Shown here: positions 10,212 through 21,428 of the stretch, one piece after another
Layout of the letters: the number at the start of each line of letters is the position of its first letter
How positions within the stretch are numbered: position 1 is the first letter of the stretch
NCBI GenBank assembly: GCA_032622095.1
Contig: CP136068.1
Location: forward strand, 160,599,465-160,663,464
Length of the DNA: 64,000 nucleotides
Reading direction: 5' to 3'
Origin: Siphonodentalium dalli
Lineage: Eukaryota; Mollusca; Scaphopoda; Gadilida; Siphonodentaliidae
Translations under genes and position numbers: made by a program
The notes under the pieces: model-generated
Seen by the model: the letters and a program-made list of their open reading frames with translations, nothing else
Told to the model about the DNA's origin: nothing
Databases searched by the model: none

Positions 10212-10433
10212 AAGCCTTGAAATAGGGTGTCTGTCATTTGCAGAATGAGGTCCCCAGAGGGTGAATTTAGTGATGCTACCCCGCATAGCGGGCTAGCATC
10301 ACCAAATTCACCCTCTGGGAACCTCATTCTGCTGAGGTGTAAGCAGAATGGGGTCCCTATGCGGGCTAGCATCACCAAATTCACCCTGTGGGGACCTCAT
10401 TCTGCAAATGACAGACACCATATTTCAAGGCTT
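10212..10433. mobile_element. Foldback MITE flanked by TTGGAAC
   Basis: The ends AAGCCTTGAAATA and TATTTCAAGGCTT are exact inverted repeats, and the pairing continues for about 80 bp per arm through TGTCTGTCATTTGCAGAATG and the AAATTCACCCTC / GAGGGTGAATTT words. TTGGAAC stands directly outside at 10204-10210 and 10436-10442 and may be the target duplication. The spacer repeats part of an arm (GCTAGCATCACCAAATTCAC twice in the same direction). No coding capacity. Confidence 0.75.
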
Positions 10434-10450
10434 CGTTGGAACTACTCGTC

Positions 10451-11459
10451 GATTAATAATTAGTATATAAAGTGTTAACTCTATCAAGCCGTGCATAGAT
10501 TAATATTTAGTATATAAAGTGTTAACTCTATCAAGCCATGCATCGATTAATATTTAGTATATAAAGTGTTAACTCTATCAAGCCATGCATCTTGGGGTAG
10601 TTTATCGAGAATTCGATTAATATTTAGTATATAAAGTGTTAACGCTATCAAGCCATGCATCTTGGGGTAGTTTATCGAGAATTCGATTAATATTTAGTAT
10701 ATAAAGTGTTAACTCTATCAAGCCATGCATCTTGGGGTAGTTTATCGAGAATTCGATTAATATTTAGTATATAAAGTGTTAGCTCTATCAAGCCATGCAT
10801 CATGGGGTAGTTTATCGAGAATTCGATTAATATTTAGTATATAAAGTGTTAACTCTATCAAGCCATGCATATTGGGGTAGTTTATCGAGAATTCGATTAA
10901 TATATAGTATATAAAGTGTTAACTCTATCAAGCCATGCATCTTGGGGTAGTTTATCGAGAATTCGATTAATATTTAATATATAAAGTGTTAACTCTATCA
11001 AGCCATGCATCTTGGGGTAGTTTATCGAGAATTCGATTAATATTTAGTATATAAAGTGTTAACTCTATCAAGCCATGCATCTTGGTGTAGTTTATCGAGA
11101 ATTCGATTAATATTTAGTATATAAAGTGTTAACTCTATCAAGCCATGCATCATGGGGTAGTTTATCGAGAATTCGATTAATATTTTGTATATAAAGTGTT
11201 AACTCTATCAAGCCATGCATCTTGGGGTAGTTTATCGAGAATTCGATTAATATTTAGTATATAAAGTGTTAACTCTATCAAGCCATGCATCTTGGGGTAG
11301 TTTATCGAGAATTCGATTTAAAAATATTTAGTATATAAAGTGTTAACTTTATCAAGCCATGCATCTTGGGGTTGTTTATCGAGAATTCGATTAATATTTA
11401 GTATATAAAGTTTTAACTCTATCAAGCCATGCATCTTGGGGTAGTTTATCGAGAATTGG
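10451..11459. repeat. ~70-bp tandem array, about 15 units
   Basis: Units contain TAGTATATAAAGTGTTAACT, ATCAAGCCATGCATCTTGG and GTAGTTTATCGAGAATTCGA. From 10.62 kb the period is 70 bp with few differences. The first two or three units are about 46 bp because they lack the GGGGTAGTTTATCGAGAATT part. One unit near 11317 carries a small AT insertion. The array begins within 10 bp of the TTGGAAC right of the foldback, so the two may be linked. Confidence 0.92.
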
Positions 11460-12470
11460 ATATCATATGTTGAGGTCTTGACATTCACATGTCCGACCGA
11501 AATCGACCAATGGGCTGAGAATTAACTGCACGGATCGGCCATCTTTTACATTCCCGGGCCGCCGGTGCTATATATGCTACGTTATATATAGGCTATGCTA
11601 TTACTACTGTAATATTGGATAGCGGGCACATGGGACTGCGGGTGTTATTTTCATAAAAAAAAATTGGGATTTGGGGGAGGGTCATCCGACAACGCCATTT
11701 TTTATGCGACCGAAATCGGAAATAGGGCTGAAAAATGACATAGTTCGGTAAATTCCATCGCACCACCTAACTTTCCAAATGATACGTACCACAAGCTGTC
11801 CAACTGATACGTACCACAAGCTGTCCAACTGTGTGGAATATCCAACGTATAACACACACTCATTATATCATATACGTTTGGAAATTTTCCAACTGGTGGC
11901 CATTCCAGTCCGCAAAGTTGACCGAAAGTGAGGCCATAAACAACAATAATGTGTTGGATAGCAAATCGAATTATATATCGGAATAATTTCAAATAATGTT
12001 GGTCTCAAAATATTCATCTTATGTTGTGTCAGGCATGAAATGGCCAAATGTTAAAATGTCCCTGTCCCTGTCTGCATGAACTGTGGAATCACGTTACCAA
12101 AATCTTATAAACACTATATATACGCGGTGATAAACCACCCCATTTGATTTGGGAAAATTTCAACCTATATATTATATAGTTCAAAACGCCAACGTTGCGA
12201 CATTAATTTGAAAAGTTTCACATCGGTTTAAATTTATTCCCTGAGTATCCGTGAGATGCCAGATAAAAGAAACTGATATTTTCGAAAATAATTCCCAGGA
12301 TATTCGTAGTATAGCCTCTCGAATAGGCACAGGACGGGTTTGCATCTTATCGCCAATCTTTTATTAAAATATTCAACAGTTGGAAATTATATGGGTGATA
12401 CAACATAAGTTTGAAATTTCACACAAAAACAGGTTAGTGGGGAAATTGTTGTTGCAGCAGTCATATATTA
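11460..12470. other. Unique AT-rich stretch
   Basis: No gene recognised. The only clear local repeat is a 25-bp tandem duplication near 11785-11833 containing GATACGTACCACAAGCTGTC. The 96-codon minus-strand frame 11702-11992 spans this duplication and lacks any known domain. Confidence 0.4.
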
Positions 12471-12589
12471 TTGGCTGACCATCAGTTAATAAATATTTAC
12501 CTTTCAAGGCGGCTGTCCACTTGTTTGACTTGTTCCTCCATTCTCTCGAATACTACGCTCTTTAAAACACTTCTCCAAATATGTCCGTT

Positions 12590-12815
12590 ATTTCGTCACA
12601 GACACTTTTTCAAATATCTCCGTTATTTTGTTTATAAAAATAATTTCATATTTCTATATTTCGTTCTATATATTTCGCCCTATTTCGCTATTTCGCTGTA
12701 TTTTCCTATTTCGATTTTTCGTTCTATTTCGCTGTATTTTCCTATTTCGATTTTCGATGTATTTTCCTATTTCGCTTTTTCGTTTTATTTCATATTTCGA
12801 TAATTCGCTATATTT
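12590..12815. repeat. Degenerate TATTTCG-type simple repeat
   Basis: Repeated words CTATTTCG, CTGTATTTTCC and TTCGATTTTTCG form a pyrimidine-rich low-complexity tract. The Phe/Ser/Tyr-rich open frames across it are compositional. Confidence 0.85.
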
Positions 12816-12854
12816 GACATATTATGGAATATGATATTATATGATACCCTATAA

Positions 12855-13312
12855 TCACAGTGGATCAACGGACACGAACCAAAACCGGAAGTCGTAGATT
12901 TCGAGGTGGAGAAATATCTGTCGACAAATATTTGTTGACATTTTTTGACGGTTTTTGGGGGAAATAAACGCTTGGATACCATATCTGACCATCTGAAGGT
13001 GAGTGAATATTTCTTCGCTAATGTTCGGACACCGACGATCAATTTAAGTCAGTTGCCATTGTTCGATCGCGGAAAAATGTCATTTAATCATCGCCGCGAG
13101 ACGATTTCTTCCCCAAAATATCCCAGAAAATCATACTTTTCACATTCATCGCAGACAACTGTCGCAACAACCTCTACACCGATCGAAAGGCCTGTTTTCC
13201 CCCCCACAAATGCATATTTTGAGTATTTTCACGGACTGTCTCAAAATTCCAAATTTCATCTTTTGATGTAGGTACCCACCTCGAAAATACTGTACTGTCC
13301 GGTTAGTCCCGA
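12855..13312 (+). repeat. Left arm of a widely spaced inverted repeat
   Basis: Bases 12855-13312 match 16829-17280 in reverse complement, with scattered differences. Shared landmarks are ATCACAGTGGATCAACGG at the outer edge, TCAATTTAAGTCAGTTG in the middle and CTGTCCGGTTAGTCC at the inner edge. Two frames in opposite directions cross the arm without recognisable domains. The ~3.5-kb spacing suggests either two copies of one element in opposite orientation or the termini of a larger element. Confidence 0.8.
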
Positions 13313-15460
13313 AAATTTTAATCATTAGTTGTAAAAAATCTGTCCGCTTAGTCGTGATTTTGCTGAGGTCTGCCATCTTCAATTTCTGGTCGAAAAAGCA
13401 ATTTTGCCGCAGATGATGGGCGTTTCATTTGACTTTTGCGTGGCCACAATGGTTCTGGGTGTTCTTAATGTTGTATAACGTCTCCTGGTACAACATAACA
13501 TCCAGGCGGTGACTTATATATATAACTGAACTGTAACCTGTTACTGAAATCCAACTACGAAGTACATGTTTGGTAAACATATAACTGATCATATTGTTAA
13601 CTCTGACTTGTCATCACTCTCGGAAGGCCGACATAAAAAAAATGATTTACATCGAACTTTAAAAAAAAAAATGCAGCGGTGTGCCGATTTTTATCCTTTA
13701 TATTTGATTATACACTCGCAACGAGTTGTGGCACACAACTTGTGGGGTTATACAGGAAGCAGCTTGTTCGTCCTTTCGTGGATGCAATTTTCCGAGTTTT
13801 TGTTCCTAAGTTTTGCGGTCATTTGTTTTTTTGACTTGGCATATATATATTTAGTACCATGGGAACATGCGAACATATATGATTATAAAATATGTCAGAC
13901 CTTTTTGTGTGGAGTTATATGACATTTTGTTCAATATTCAGCAATGGTTAAAACAATTAATGAGGAGGGGACTAAAACATACAGTCGGAGGGGTGTACAG
14001 ATATATGTTACTAATATTAGCTTAAAGGGGTACTGTACCCCAATTTCAATAAATTCCCGGTGACAATAACGATCTAATATGAATATTATATTATAAAATA
14101 ACTAATTTGAGTCGACAATGTCTACTGAAAACGTTCCGGTTAACAGGCTATCGTAAAAGTAATATTGAATTATTTAATATAAATTCATTTATGGCTGGAG
14201 TCATAAAATGGAGAATTATGCCATTACGAGTTACCGTTCTTGAAATCGCATATGTTGCGTGTCTTTTATCGACGGCCGTTCGCGAACATTATTGAGTTGC
14301 AAACAAAACATGTTACCTGCAAAAGAAGGCCCGTTATAACCGATTCGGAAAAAAAGGAGAAAGACACAAGAGTCATAAAGCGTCAAGTATTTAATAGGGA
14401 GTGAGATTGTTCGATGGAAGAGATTGAATGCATCAATCGAAGCTGTGAGCAATGAACTTCCGGTTCTTCCTGCGACCTGCGTCTTCTCCGGTGAAGGTCA
14501 AAAACATGGCGCGTAGTTTGAAATCGTAATATTTTTGTTTCCAAGATCAACATTTTCTTCGCTAAAAATTAGGTTTATACGAAACTCATATAACACGAAC
14601 ACAATCTAACTCGAAAGTTATTTCAATCTCAGTCAGAGTATCCTTTGACTAACGGCAGCCATGTTGGACGCCATGTTGGATCCTGAATTTTGCACAAAGC
14701 GGATTTTAGCGGATTTTGGATATGTTATACACGAGATTCTCCAACGTCGAATGACACCAAAGCCGCTTCTTTACCAATTTATTCTGGGTCTAACCCTCCG
14801 ACGACCACACTACTAAGCGATATTATTTTATAATTCCAGGTGCTACTGACGAGAGGATCGCATGCCTGCCTTCATATGTAACCACTGTGAGGCAAAGGCT
14901 TGCGGCTTCGCTGAGGCAATCGACGATGGGATTTTACAACACCCGAATGAATGTTTGAAAATAAAATTATTGAAAATAAAAAATATAAAAATTATATATA
15001 ATAAAATACTATACAATACTATACTATACAATACTATACGAAATATGGGTACTCTCGGTTGATATAGAGAATAGAAACATCATCAGGAAAACTCCAGTGT
15101 TATTTCGAGTTGTTGTATTCTTAATCCCACCTTGGCTGTCCATTAATGTAGAAGTGTTGTGTTTCCTACATGTATATAGCAGGTAAAATTCCAATCTATA
15201 GCGTACAACTGAATGTGGAACCAGATGCAAGTTATTTTGTAAATATATAGGCACGTGATTTTTGTCCTGTTGTATTCAAATCGCGCCATAATTAATTGTT
15301 TCCACATTGATTCACACACTGGATAATTTGGTTGTGAATTTTTTAACGCAAATGGTCGCGTATATATTGAAATTTAAGCGGACACAAGACATGCAGACAG
15401 ACCCTACTCGTTCATATATATATAGACAAAAAATTAACTGTATGGGAGGTCAAATTCACA
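13313..15460. other. Stretch between the left inverted arm and the palindrome cluster
   Basis: No gene called. Visible items are a 15-bp palindrome GGGGTACTGTACCCC at 14027-14041, a paired CCATGTTGGA word near 14659-14681, and an AT-rich simple-repeat stretch near 14955-15042 with several AATACTATAC units. A 118-codon ATG frame (13566-13922) has a hydrophobic C-terminal third but no family I recognise. Confidence 0.4.
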
Positions 15461-15464
15461 TTTA

Positions 15465-16056
15465 ATAATGAATTGCGCTTAAGCGCATATACCACATATC
15501 GCACTGAAGCACACATATGGCATTTGCGCATAATTGAAATCAATTGCGCTTAAGTGCAATTAATTGCGATTAAGCGCTATCAGTTGCTTGAGAGTAAGTG
15601 TAACTACCCATTTAACCTAACTATTAGCATGACCGGGTGTATCTGCATTTGGCTAATTTAAACTAAAGGTCCTCAATCCGATCAGAAAGACCCATATTAT
15701 AAAGATACAACAACAACAACAACAACAACAATATTTCTTCAAAATAAGCTTTAGTTATCAGAATCGATTAACTGCAAAAAATAATGCTGACCACTGTCAA
15801 CTATGGTATCAAATTTCCCAAAAACGTGTGATTTATAAACATTTTGTTCAACAAAATATGGCCGTATAATTACTAATGTATCACGAAATTTTACCGTATT
15901 ACCACTTGTTTTAGAGTTTTCCATCTTCATCCGCAATTTTTACCGAAACCACCCTTTTCACGGCGTGTTTCTGGGCAGCAATCAATTGAAATAACAAACT
16001 TCAATAATCGATATCTGATCACACTTGAGCTTTGATGGGTTGGTTCCTCGACTCGA
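15465..16056. repeat. Module copy 1: GCGCTTAAG palindromes plus 0.4-kb body
   Basis: Begins with palindromic words AATTGCGCTTAAGCGCA and CAATTGCGCTTAAGTGCAAT (15470-15590). It continues with a body (15663-16056) that recurs in direct orientation at 18196-18601. Shared body landmarks are GTTATCAGAATCGATT, CACTGTCAACTATGG, AGAGTTTTCCATCTTCATCC and AATCGATATCTGATCAC. A CAA trinucleotide run lies at 15709-15731. Confidence 0.8.
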
Positions 16057-16828
16057 CTAAAACAGAAGGTAATACTGTCGCGAGTCGCCCATTTTGATAA
16101 AGAATTTAGGCTAGTTCACAATCCCATCTACGCAAAGCAATGAAAACAAGGAGGTGATAGTTGTCAATATCAGTTCAGGTTTAGTTATGGATACACCTAT
16201 TTATTCACCAGGGGTACATAGTTACATACAGTATAACCATGAATTGCGCTTAATCGAAATATGGGTGGGTGCCTGTAGTTTAAAACATAAAGGGGTGTAT
16301 ATATACCAGAAAAATGTAGTTAAAACTTTATACAGTCGTAATAAAAACTCGCGTGGTGGGTCCCGAAAGTGGCCATAATGAAAAAGAACAGCCATGGGTC
16401 CCGATTTGTTTTTTCTGAAATTAATCGAATTTTAATTGTTTTTTAAGTATCAAATTTCACGCTATATACTGGCTGAAATACCAAACTATTGGAAAATACA
16501 TCTACATCTCCCACCATCAAAACAATCCTGTTGCTATGGCCTTGGTCATGGAGGGCATTGTAATATTCTTGTTCTAACAATATTTCCATAAAGGATTCTT
16601 TGGTTAATGACCTTACACGATCTGAACGAATATATGAGAACAAATTGCAAACTGTACTCGGTAACTAAACTTGATCAGTATACTATAGTTGCAACAGAAA
16701 AGCAGTTGCCCAAAAACGTGCCACTGTTAACGAAAGGCAGCCGACCAACTAATCCATTTCGACTCTTTGATTGAACAACAAAAACTGTCCGCCGGGTCTG
16801 GTGGATTGCAACTAAATTCATGGGTGTA
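16057..16828. other. Spacer between module 1 and the right inverted arm
   Basis: Mostly unique sequence with a lone GAATTGCGCTTAATCG word near 16242. ORFs are short and unremarkable; the 66-codon minus-strand frame 16443-16643 has no recognisable domain. Confidence 0.35.
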
Positions 16829-17280
16829 CAGGACTAACCGGACAGTATTTTCGAGGTGGGTACCTGCATCAAAAGATGAAATTTGGGATTTTGAGACAGT
16901 CCGTGAAAATACTCAAAATATGCATTTGTGGGGGAAAACAGGCATTTCGACCGGTATATAGGTTGTTGCGACAGCTGTCTGCGATGAATGTGAAAAGTAT
17001 GATTTTCTGGGATATTTTGGGGAAGAAATCGTCTCGCGGCGATGATTAAATGACATTTATTCCGCGATCGAACAATGACAACTGACTTAAATTGATCGTC
17101 GGTGTCCGAAAATTGGCGAAGAAATATTCACTCACATTCAGTTGGTCAGATATGGTATCCAAGCGTTTATTTTCCCCAAAAACCGTCAAAAAATGTCAAC
17201 AAATATTTGTTGACAGATATTTCTCCACCTCGAAATCTACGACTTCCGGTTTTGGTTCGTGTCCGTTGATCCACTGTGAT
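16829..17280 (-). repeat. Right arm of the widely spaced inverted repeat
   Basis: Reverse complement of 12855-13312. The 107-codon frame 17092-17415 corresponds to the minus-strand frame 12785-13042 of the other arm and keeps about 60 aligned residues, but the few differences seen include Arg/Ser, Thr/Lys and Pro/Ser changes, and the C-termini run into unrelated flank. I do not call it coding. Confidence 0.8.
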
Positions 17281-17639
17281 AATTATTCTGATATTCAATC
17301 GAACATCACGTGCCTCCCGTGGTCATTTTATTTCACGCACATGTGCATGATCTCAATGTATCTTAATTTACAAATCATCAAACACATGGATGTAGTGAGT
17401 CATTTGAAATTCTAGTAATTCGATAACACTCAGCCGACTATAAAACGATCCATCCGTCGCATCATTCGAACCTGCCATATAAGCGAGATAATTGAGTCGC
17501 GGCCATATTGGATAATCCAGCCCCCATTCCGGTGTTTAAGTGCTATATACAGGTCAAAGTTCTGGAGGTGCAATTCCATATGGAGTTTCGAATATTAATG
17601 AATTCCATATATGGCACAATATACGCAATTCATTTAACA

Positions 17640-18601
17640 TTATGTGGGCAGCAATTACGCTTTAAGCGCAATTAATAACTCTGTAATTTCAATTGCGCTT
17701 TTAGCACAATTGAATTGTGCTTAAACGCAATTAGGGATAATCATAAACAAAACCCTCTTAATTCTTATGGAATGGTCTGTAGGATGACTATCCAGCCAAA
17801 CATGATTATCAACCTCATTTGATCTTCGAGGGTGCATGGACACGTGTTATGGCTATTGTGCTCCAGCGCAATTTAATTGGGCTTCGTGGCGCAATTGGGT
17901 AAATATGTAAATAAATTCGCTTTAAGCGTAATTCAATTGTGCTTAAGTGTAATTGAATTACACTTAATTGTACTTAAGTGTAATTGAATTACACTTAAGA
18001 GCAATTGTATTGCGATTAAGCGCAATTGCATTGCGCTTAAGTCCAATTATTTAATAAATGTGAAAACGGCCTTCCATTTACCTTGGAATGTTTAGCAAAG
18101 TTTGACTCACAGTAAAGACCCGTGCCATTGGATACTTGCTTCAATAAATGAATTATCACGAGCTTAAAAATAAAAAACCCCAGAAATTTCTCAAATTAAA
18201 GGTAATCAATCTGATCAGACGGTCCCCATACCATCAAGATACAACAATAACAACATTTAATCAAAATACGCCTTAGTTATCAGAATCGATTTATTGCAAC
18301 ATAATGCTAACCACTGTCAACTATGGCATAACATTTCCCAAAAACTTGTTATTTTTCAACAATTTGTTCATCAAAATATGGCCGTATTATGACTAAAGCA
18401 TCACGAAATTTGACCATATTACTATTTGATTTTAGAGTTTTCCATCTTCATCCGCAATGTTATCGGGGATCCTCCGTTTGACCACGTGTTTCTGGGCCAC
18501 ATATTCATATAGTGTATTATTACACAACTCGAGAAATAACAAACTTCGAAAATCGATATCTGATCACTCTGAGCTTTGATGTGTGGGTTCCTCGACTCGA
18601 A
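17640..18601. repeat. Module copy 2: expanded GCGCTTAAG palindromes plus body
   Basis: A denser version of module 1. From 17655 to 18055 about ten imperfect palindromes of AATTGCGCTTAAGCGCAATT type occur, including GTGTAATTGAATTACACTTA pairs near 17945-17998. The body at 18196-18601 matches 15663-16056 at an offset of about 2.54 kb. Palindrome number differs strongly between modules, so this part expands or contracts independently. Confidence 0.8.
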
Positions 18602-18615
18602 TCAAATATTTGTTA

Positions 18616-18629
18616 CCCCCCCCCCCCCC
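18616..18629. repeat. Poly-C tract
   Basis: Run of 14 C ending in CG, just after module copy 2. Confidence 0.9.
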
Positions 18630-18924
18630 GAAGCCAAAAAAATAGTAATTTAGGAGCGTCTGATTGGATTAAGTACCTTTAACAACGGAGTGGTTTTTAT
18701 TCCTTCCAGCGCTACCAACCGTCATTCAATTCACCGCTATCAGCCGTTGAAAATGTGCACACTTCCGGTTTGAAGCGACCTTGACACTATTAGCGCCAAT
18801 TTCAAAATATGCGCCAGTTTGTCAACATTGAAATTGAATGTTATGAATTTTGTGAGGAATAAATTGAATAATCGAGTCAAACAGAAAATATTCAGTGAGT
18901 ACAACCGTACAACGTTACATTATA

Positions 18925-19130
18925 CAGTAATTTGCGCCCGCTGCCGAGGGAGACATTGATTAACCTGTTCAGGCCGCTGTTGACTGATTGAGATTTTGTC
19001 TGACACCAGATCGAAAACGGAATGTCTCGCCCCGACCGAGGAGCACAACTCCGATGGAGACATTCCGTTCTCGAGCCGGTGACAAATCTCAATGTCTCCC
19101 GAGAAGAATGCCAACTTTACCTGATTACTG
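18925..19130. mobile_element. Possible CAGTAAT-ended foldback MITE
   Basis: CAGTAAT at 18925 and ATTACTG at 19124-19130 are inverted ends, and TA precedes the left one. Inside, GGGAGACATTGA pairs with TCAATGTCTCCC, and ATTGAGATTTTGTC plus AACGGAATGTCTC pair with their inverses around 19043. The CAGTAAT ends are shared with the MITEs at 3.64 and 27.82 kb. The right TA is missing (AA instead), so the edges are uncertain. Confidence 0.5.
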
Positions 19131-19559
19131 AAAAACAAATTCGTTGTCATTCTCAGAATCACACGATATTTTGACCACATGGCATCACGGTGACATGGTA
19201 TTGGTAATGATGGTTAAATCTTCAAATTCGGTCCAACCGTCCATGCATGATGCAATGACAATGTAATACTAATTGTAAACCAATATTGGCATTAATTTGG
19301 CAATAAGTTGTTGTTGTGCTTTTAAGGATGACCAATGGGCACAACCGATCCGCGCATGTGTTGCATAGTGCTGGTCGTCCTTTTTACTTCGTTCGCCTTT
19401 CAACATTGGCGGCACCATCCTTGAATTTGAGGTGCCGCCATCTTCAATTTACATGTAAGTCGGCACCATCTTGGAAACGTCATTGGTTTTATTTGGATAC
19501 AAATAATGTAATTCACAATTAGCAATAGGTTGATATCCTTTGCGTGTTCATTCACAAAG
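19131..19559. other. Unique sequence left of the hAT-like pair
   Basis: No gene called. A small perfect inverted repeat GGCGGCACC/GGTGCCGCC lies near 19409-19440. The 68-codon frame 19316-19522 crosses it and has no known domain. Confidence 0.4.
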
Positions 19560-19567
19560 GTTCAATA
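19560..19567. repeat. 8-bp target duplication GTTCAATA, copy 1
   Basis: Directly precedes TAGGGCCCGACGAAT. The same octamer recurs at 22640-22647 and 27166-27173, each time at the edge of an element. Confidence 0.8.
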
Positions 19568-19589
19568 TAGGGCCCGACGAATCGGAAAA

Positions 19590-19668
19590 TTCAACATAGA
19601 ATCGAATCTCGAATCGAATCATGGTTATGATTCGAAATCGAATCGAATCTCCATTCGAATCTATTGCC
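19590..19668. repeat. Subterminal GAATC/ATCGA repeats, element A left
   Basis: Clustered AATCGAATC words in both orientations (for example CGAATCATGGTTATGATTCG). Repeated subterminal words are typical transposase-binding regions in hAT elements; that function is inferred here. Confidence 0.75.
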
Positions 19669-19783
19669 AACACTCGAGGCAGATTTGAGGTATATATTCC
19701 CAGATTCCGGATACCATATCGGTATTTAAGTATGCTTCAAAAGCGTCGGTATTGACGGAAAGTAAATATTATAATTAAGGATC

Positions 19784-20730
19784 CGGGCCCACTCGCCCCA
19801 GGGCCAGCTCGCCCCAGGCCGTTTTTGGGGCGAGCTGGCCCACCTTTCAGGGGCGAGCTGGCCCGGGTATTACATTTGTATTAAAGTTGTAAATAAGTTA
19901 ATATATATTAATATATTAATTTCTTAAGTTCAGATTATGATATATTTCAGAGTTATGTCCATCAATTTTGACATTTAGATTACTTTAGCCACGTTTGTTA
20001 GCAAAGATAATAGCCATGCAGTTTATCACACTAGTTGGTTTGAACGACGAACCGGCGAATTCATAAATAACAACAATGAACTGTTTTCACATTCTGGATA
20101 TTAAAGTTTCTCTTATTCTCTGAGTTCATCTCACTATCTCTGGAGTTTGGGAAACCATTAGAAGCCGTTAGTATATCCCCATTCATATGATATCCTATCA
20201 AAACAATAGAAGCAGGTTGTTTACACAGTAACCAATCGACTAATCACACTTCACAGGATGAGATGGCTTCAGTGTGATAGATAATCACTTTCATATGCCG
20301 ACCACATACCGTATATAAGCAGTGCAATATTTATCTGACATCATAACCACAAATATGTTCCGTTGTATCTGCGACTATATACAACGGCAGTGGCTCGACT
20401 CAAGTCATTTTCGATCGAGGAATGGAGTATATTCCGACATGACGTTCGGACAAATAATGATCTCGAATGTTTGTATATTTAATTCAACATTCCAAATTCA
20501 ATGATACACATCTTGGGTCTCAGTTGACCGATTTGGGTATCACTTTGTATGGTATCACTTGACTCGGGTATCACTTGACTGTAAGTCAGAGAAAGCAAGC
20601 AAAACAACCCCAAAACGACAACTTAAATAAGACATTATCCCTTGGGGCGAGCTGGCCCGGGGCGAGCTGGCTCGGGGCGAGCTGGCCCAGGTCGACTGGG
20701 GCGAGCTGGCCCTGGGGCGAGTGGGCCCGT
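19784..20730. mobile_element. Foldback with GGGGCGAGCTGGCCC terminal repeats
   Basis: The left end (19786-19817, starting GGGCCCACTCGCCCCAGGG) is a perfect 32-bp inverted repeat of the right end (20699-20730). Extra GGGGCGAGCTGGCCC units (15-17 bp) stack inside each end, about two on the left and three on the right. The pairing extends weakly outward through AATTA-GG-like sequence. The ~775-bp interior is AT-rich without a recognisable gene. The ends are much more GC-rich than the surroundings. Confidence 0.75.
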
Positions 20731-20739
20731 TTCCATAAT

Positions 20740-21425
20740 TAAATGTCGATATTAAAATTTTATAAAATACATGTCTATTTTGTGTGTTTATCGCCAAAAA
20801 CTCCCTAATAGAAACCATTTGTAGACATGCAGATTGCAGAAATAAGTGTTAATTGTAGGAATATCGCAAGCAATCCACCAATTTGGATAGCTTGGTAAAT
20901 CCTGTGTCTATAGTCTATATATTATATTATATCATTATTATGATCTGAATTCTATGTTTCCTGAATCTGAATTTCATTTAAGAATAAAAACAACAAAAAG
21001 ATTAAATGAAACAAATTATTTATTTTCAGAATAATAACATGAACGTTTATAATTAATTAAACTGTTACTGAGTGTCTGTTGCCCACTCATTTGGAATGAG
21101 ATTATTATTATTATCCTCGATGGGTGGTGGTGTATCTATCGGATGGGGAATGTTACCCGAGGGGAAAGATATTTGATAATTTGAGCCAGACACGAGGTTT
21201 GCCGAGTGTCTGGGAAAAAAATATTGTCCCGAGGGTGAGATTTTACCATCCCATGCACACCAGTCACTCATGCACCCAGGATGATGTTTCTGCCCCCAAA
21301 TCGCTCATGTCGCCAACTCGCCATTCTAACATTATCAAAATGTTTGTGACAAAACTAATAACTTGCAAAAACTTGGTCAAAAGTACAAATTTGGTATGTA
21401 ACAAAGGTATATATTTGAAAACAAA
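20740..21425. other. Interior of element A between two foldbacks
   Basis: AT-rich, then a stretch (about 21100-21260) with paired words such as ACCCGAGGGG and CCCGAGGGTG around a GAGCCAGACACGAGGTTTGC core, probably another small degenerate repeat. No gene called. Confidence 0.35.
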
Positions 21426-21428
21426 CTA

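Noticed and set aside
9965..10384. 139-codon minus-strand frame
   Set aside because: Most of its N-terminal half is the arm of a foldback MITE, and the rest has no known domain.
10451..11459. 70-bp units as a CRISPR or promoter array (each has TATAAAG)
   Set aside because: No spacers vary between units, and TATAAAG in an AT-rich tandem repeat is not evidence of a promoter.
12471..12834. Phe/Tyr/Ser-rich frames resembling membrane segments
   Set aside because: They come from the TATTTCG simple repeat and reflect composition only.
13566..13922. 118-codon ATG frame with hydrophobic C-terminal part
   Set aside because: It includes a low-complexity A-rich part and no family signature; hydrophobic runs are expected in T-rich sequence.
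17092..17415. Frame shared by both inverted arms (also 12785-13042, minus)
   Set aside because: Conservation simply follows the duplicated DNA; the differences change residues and the C-termini differ.
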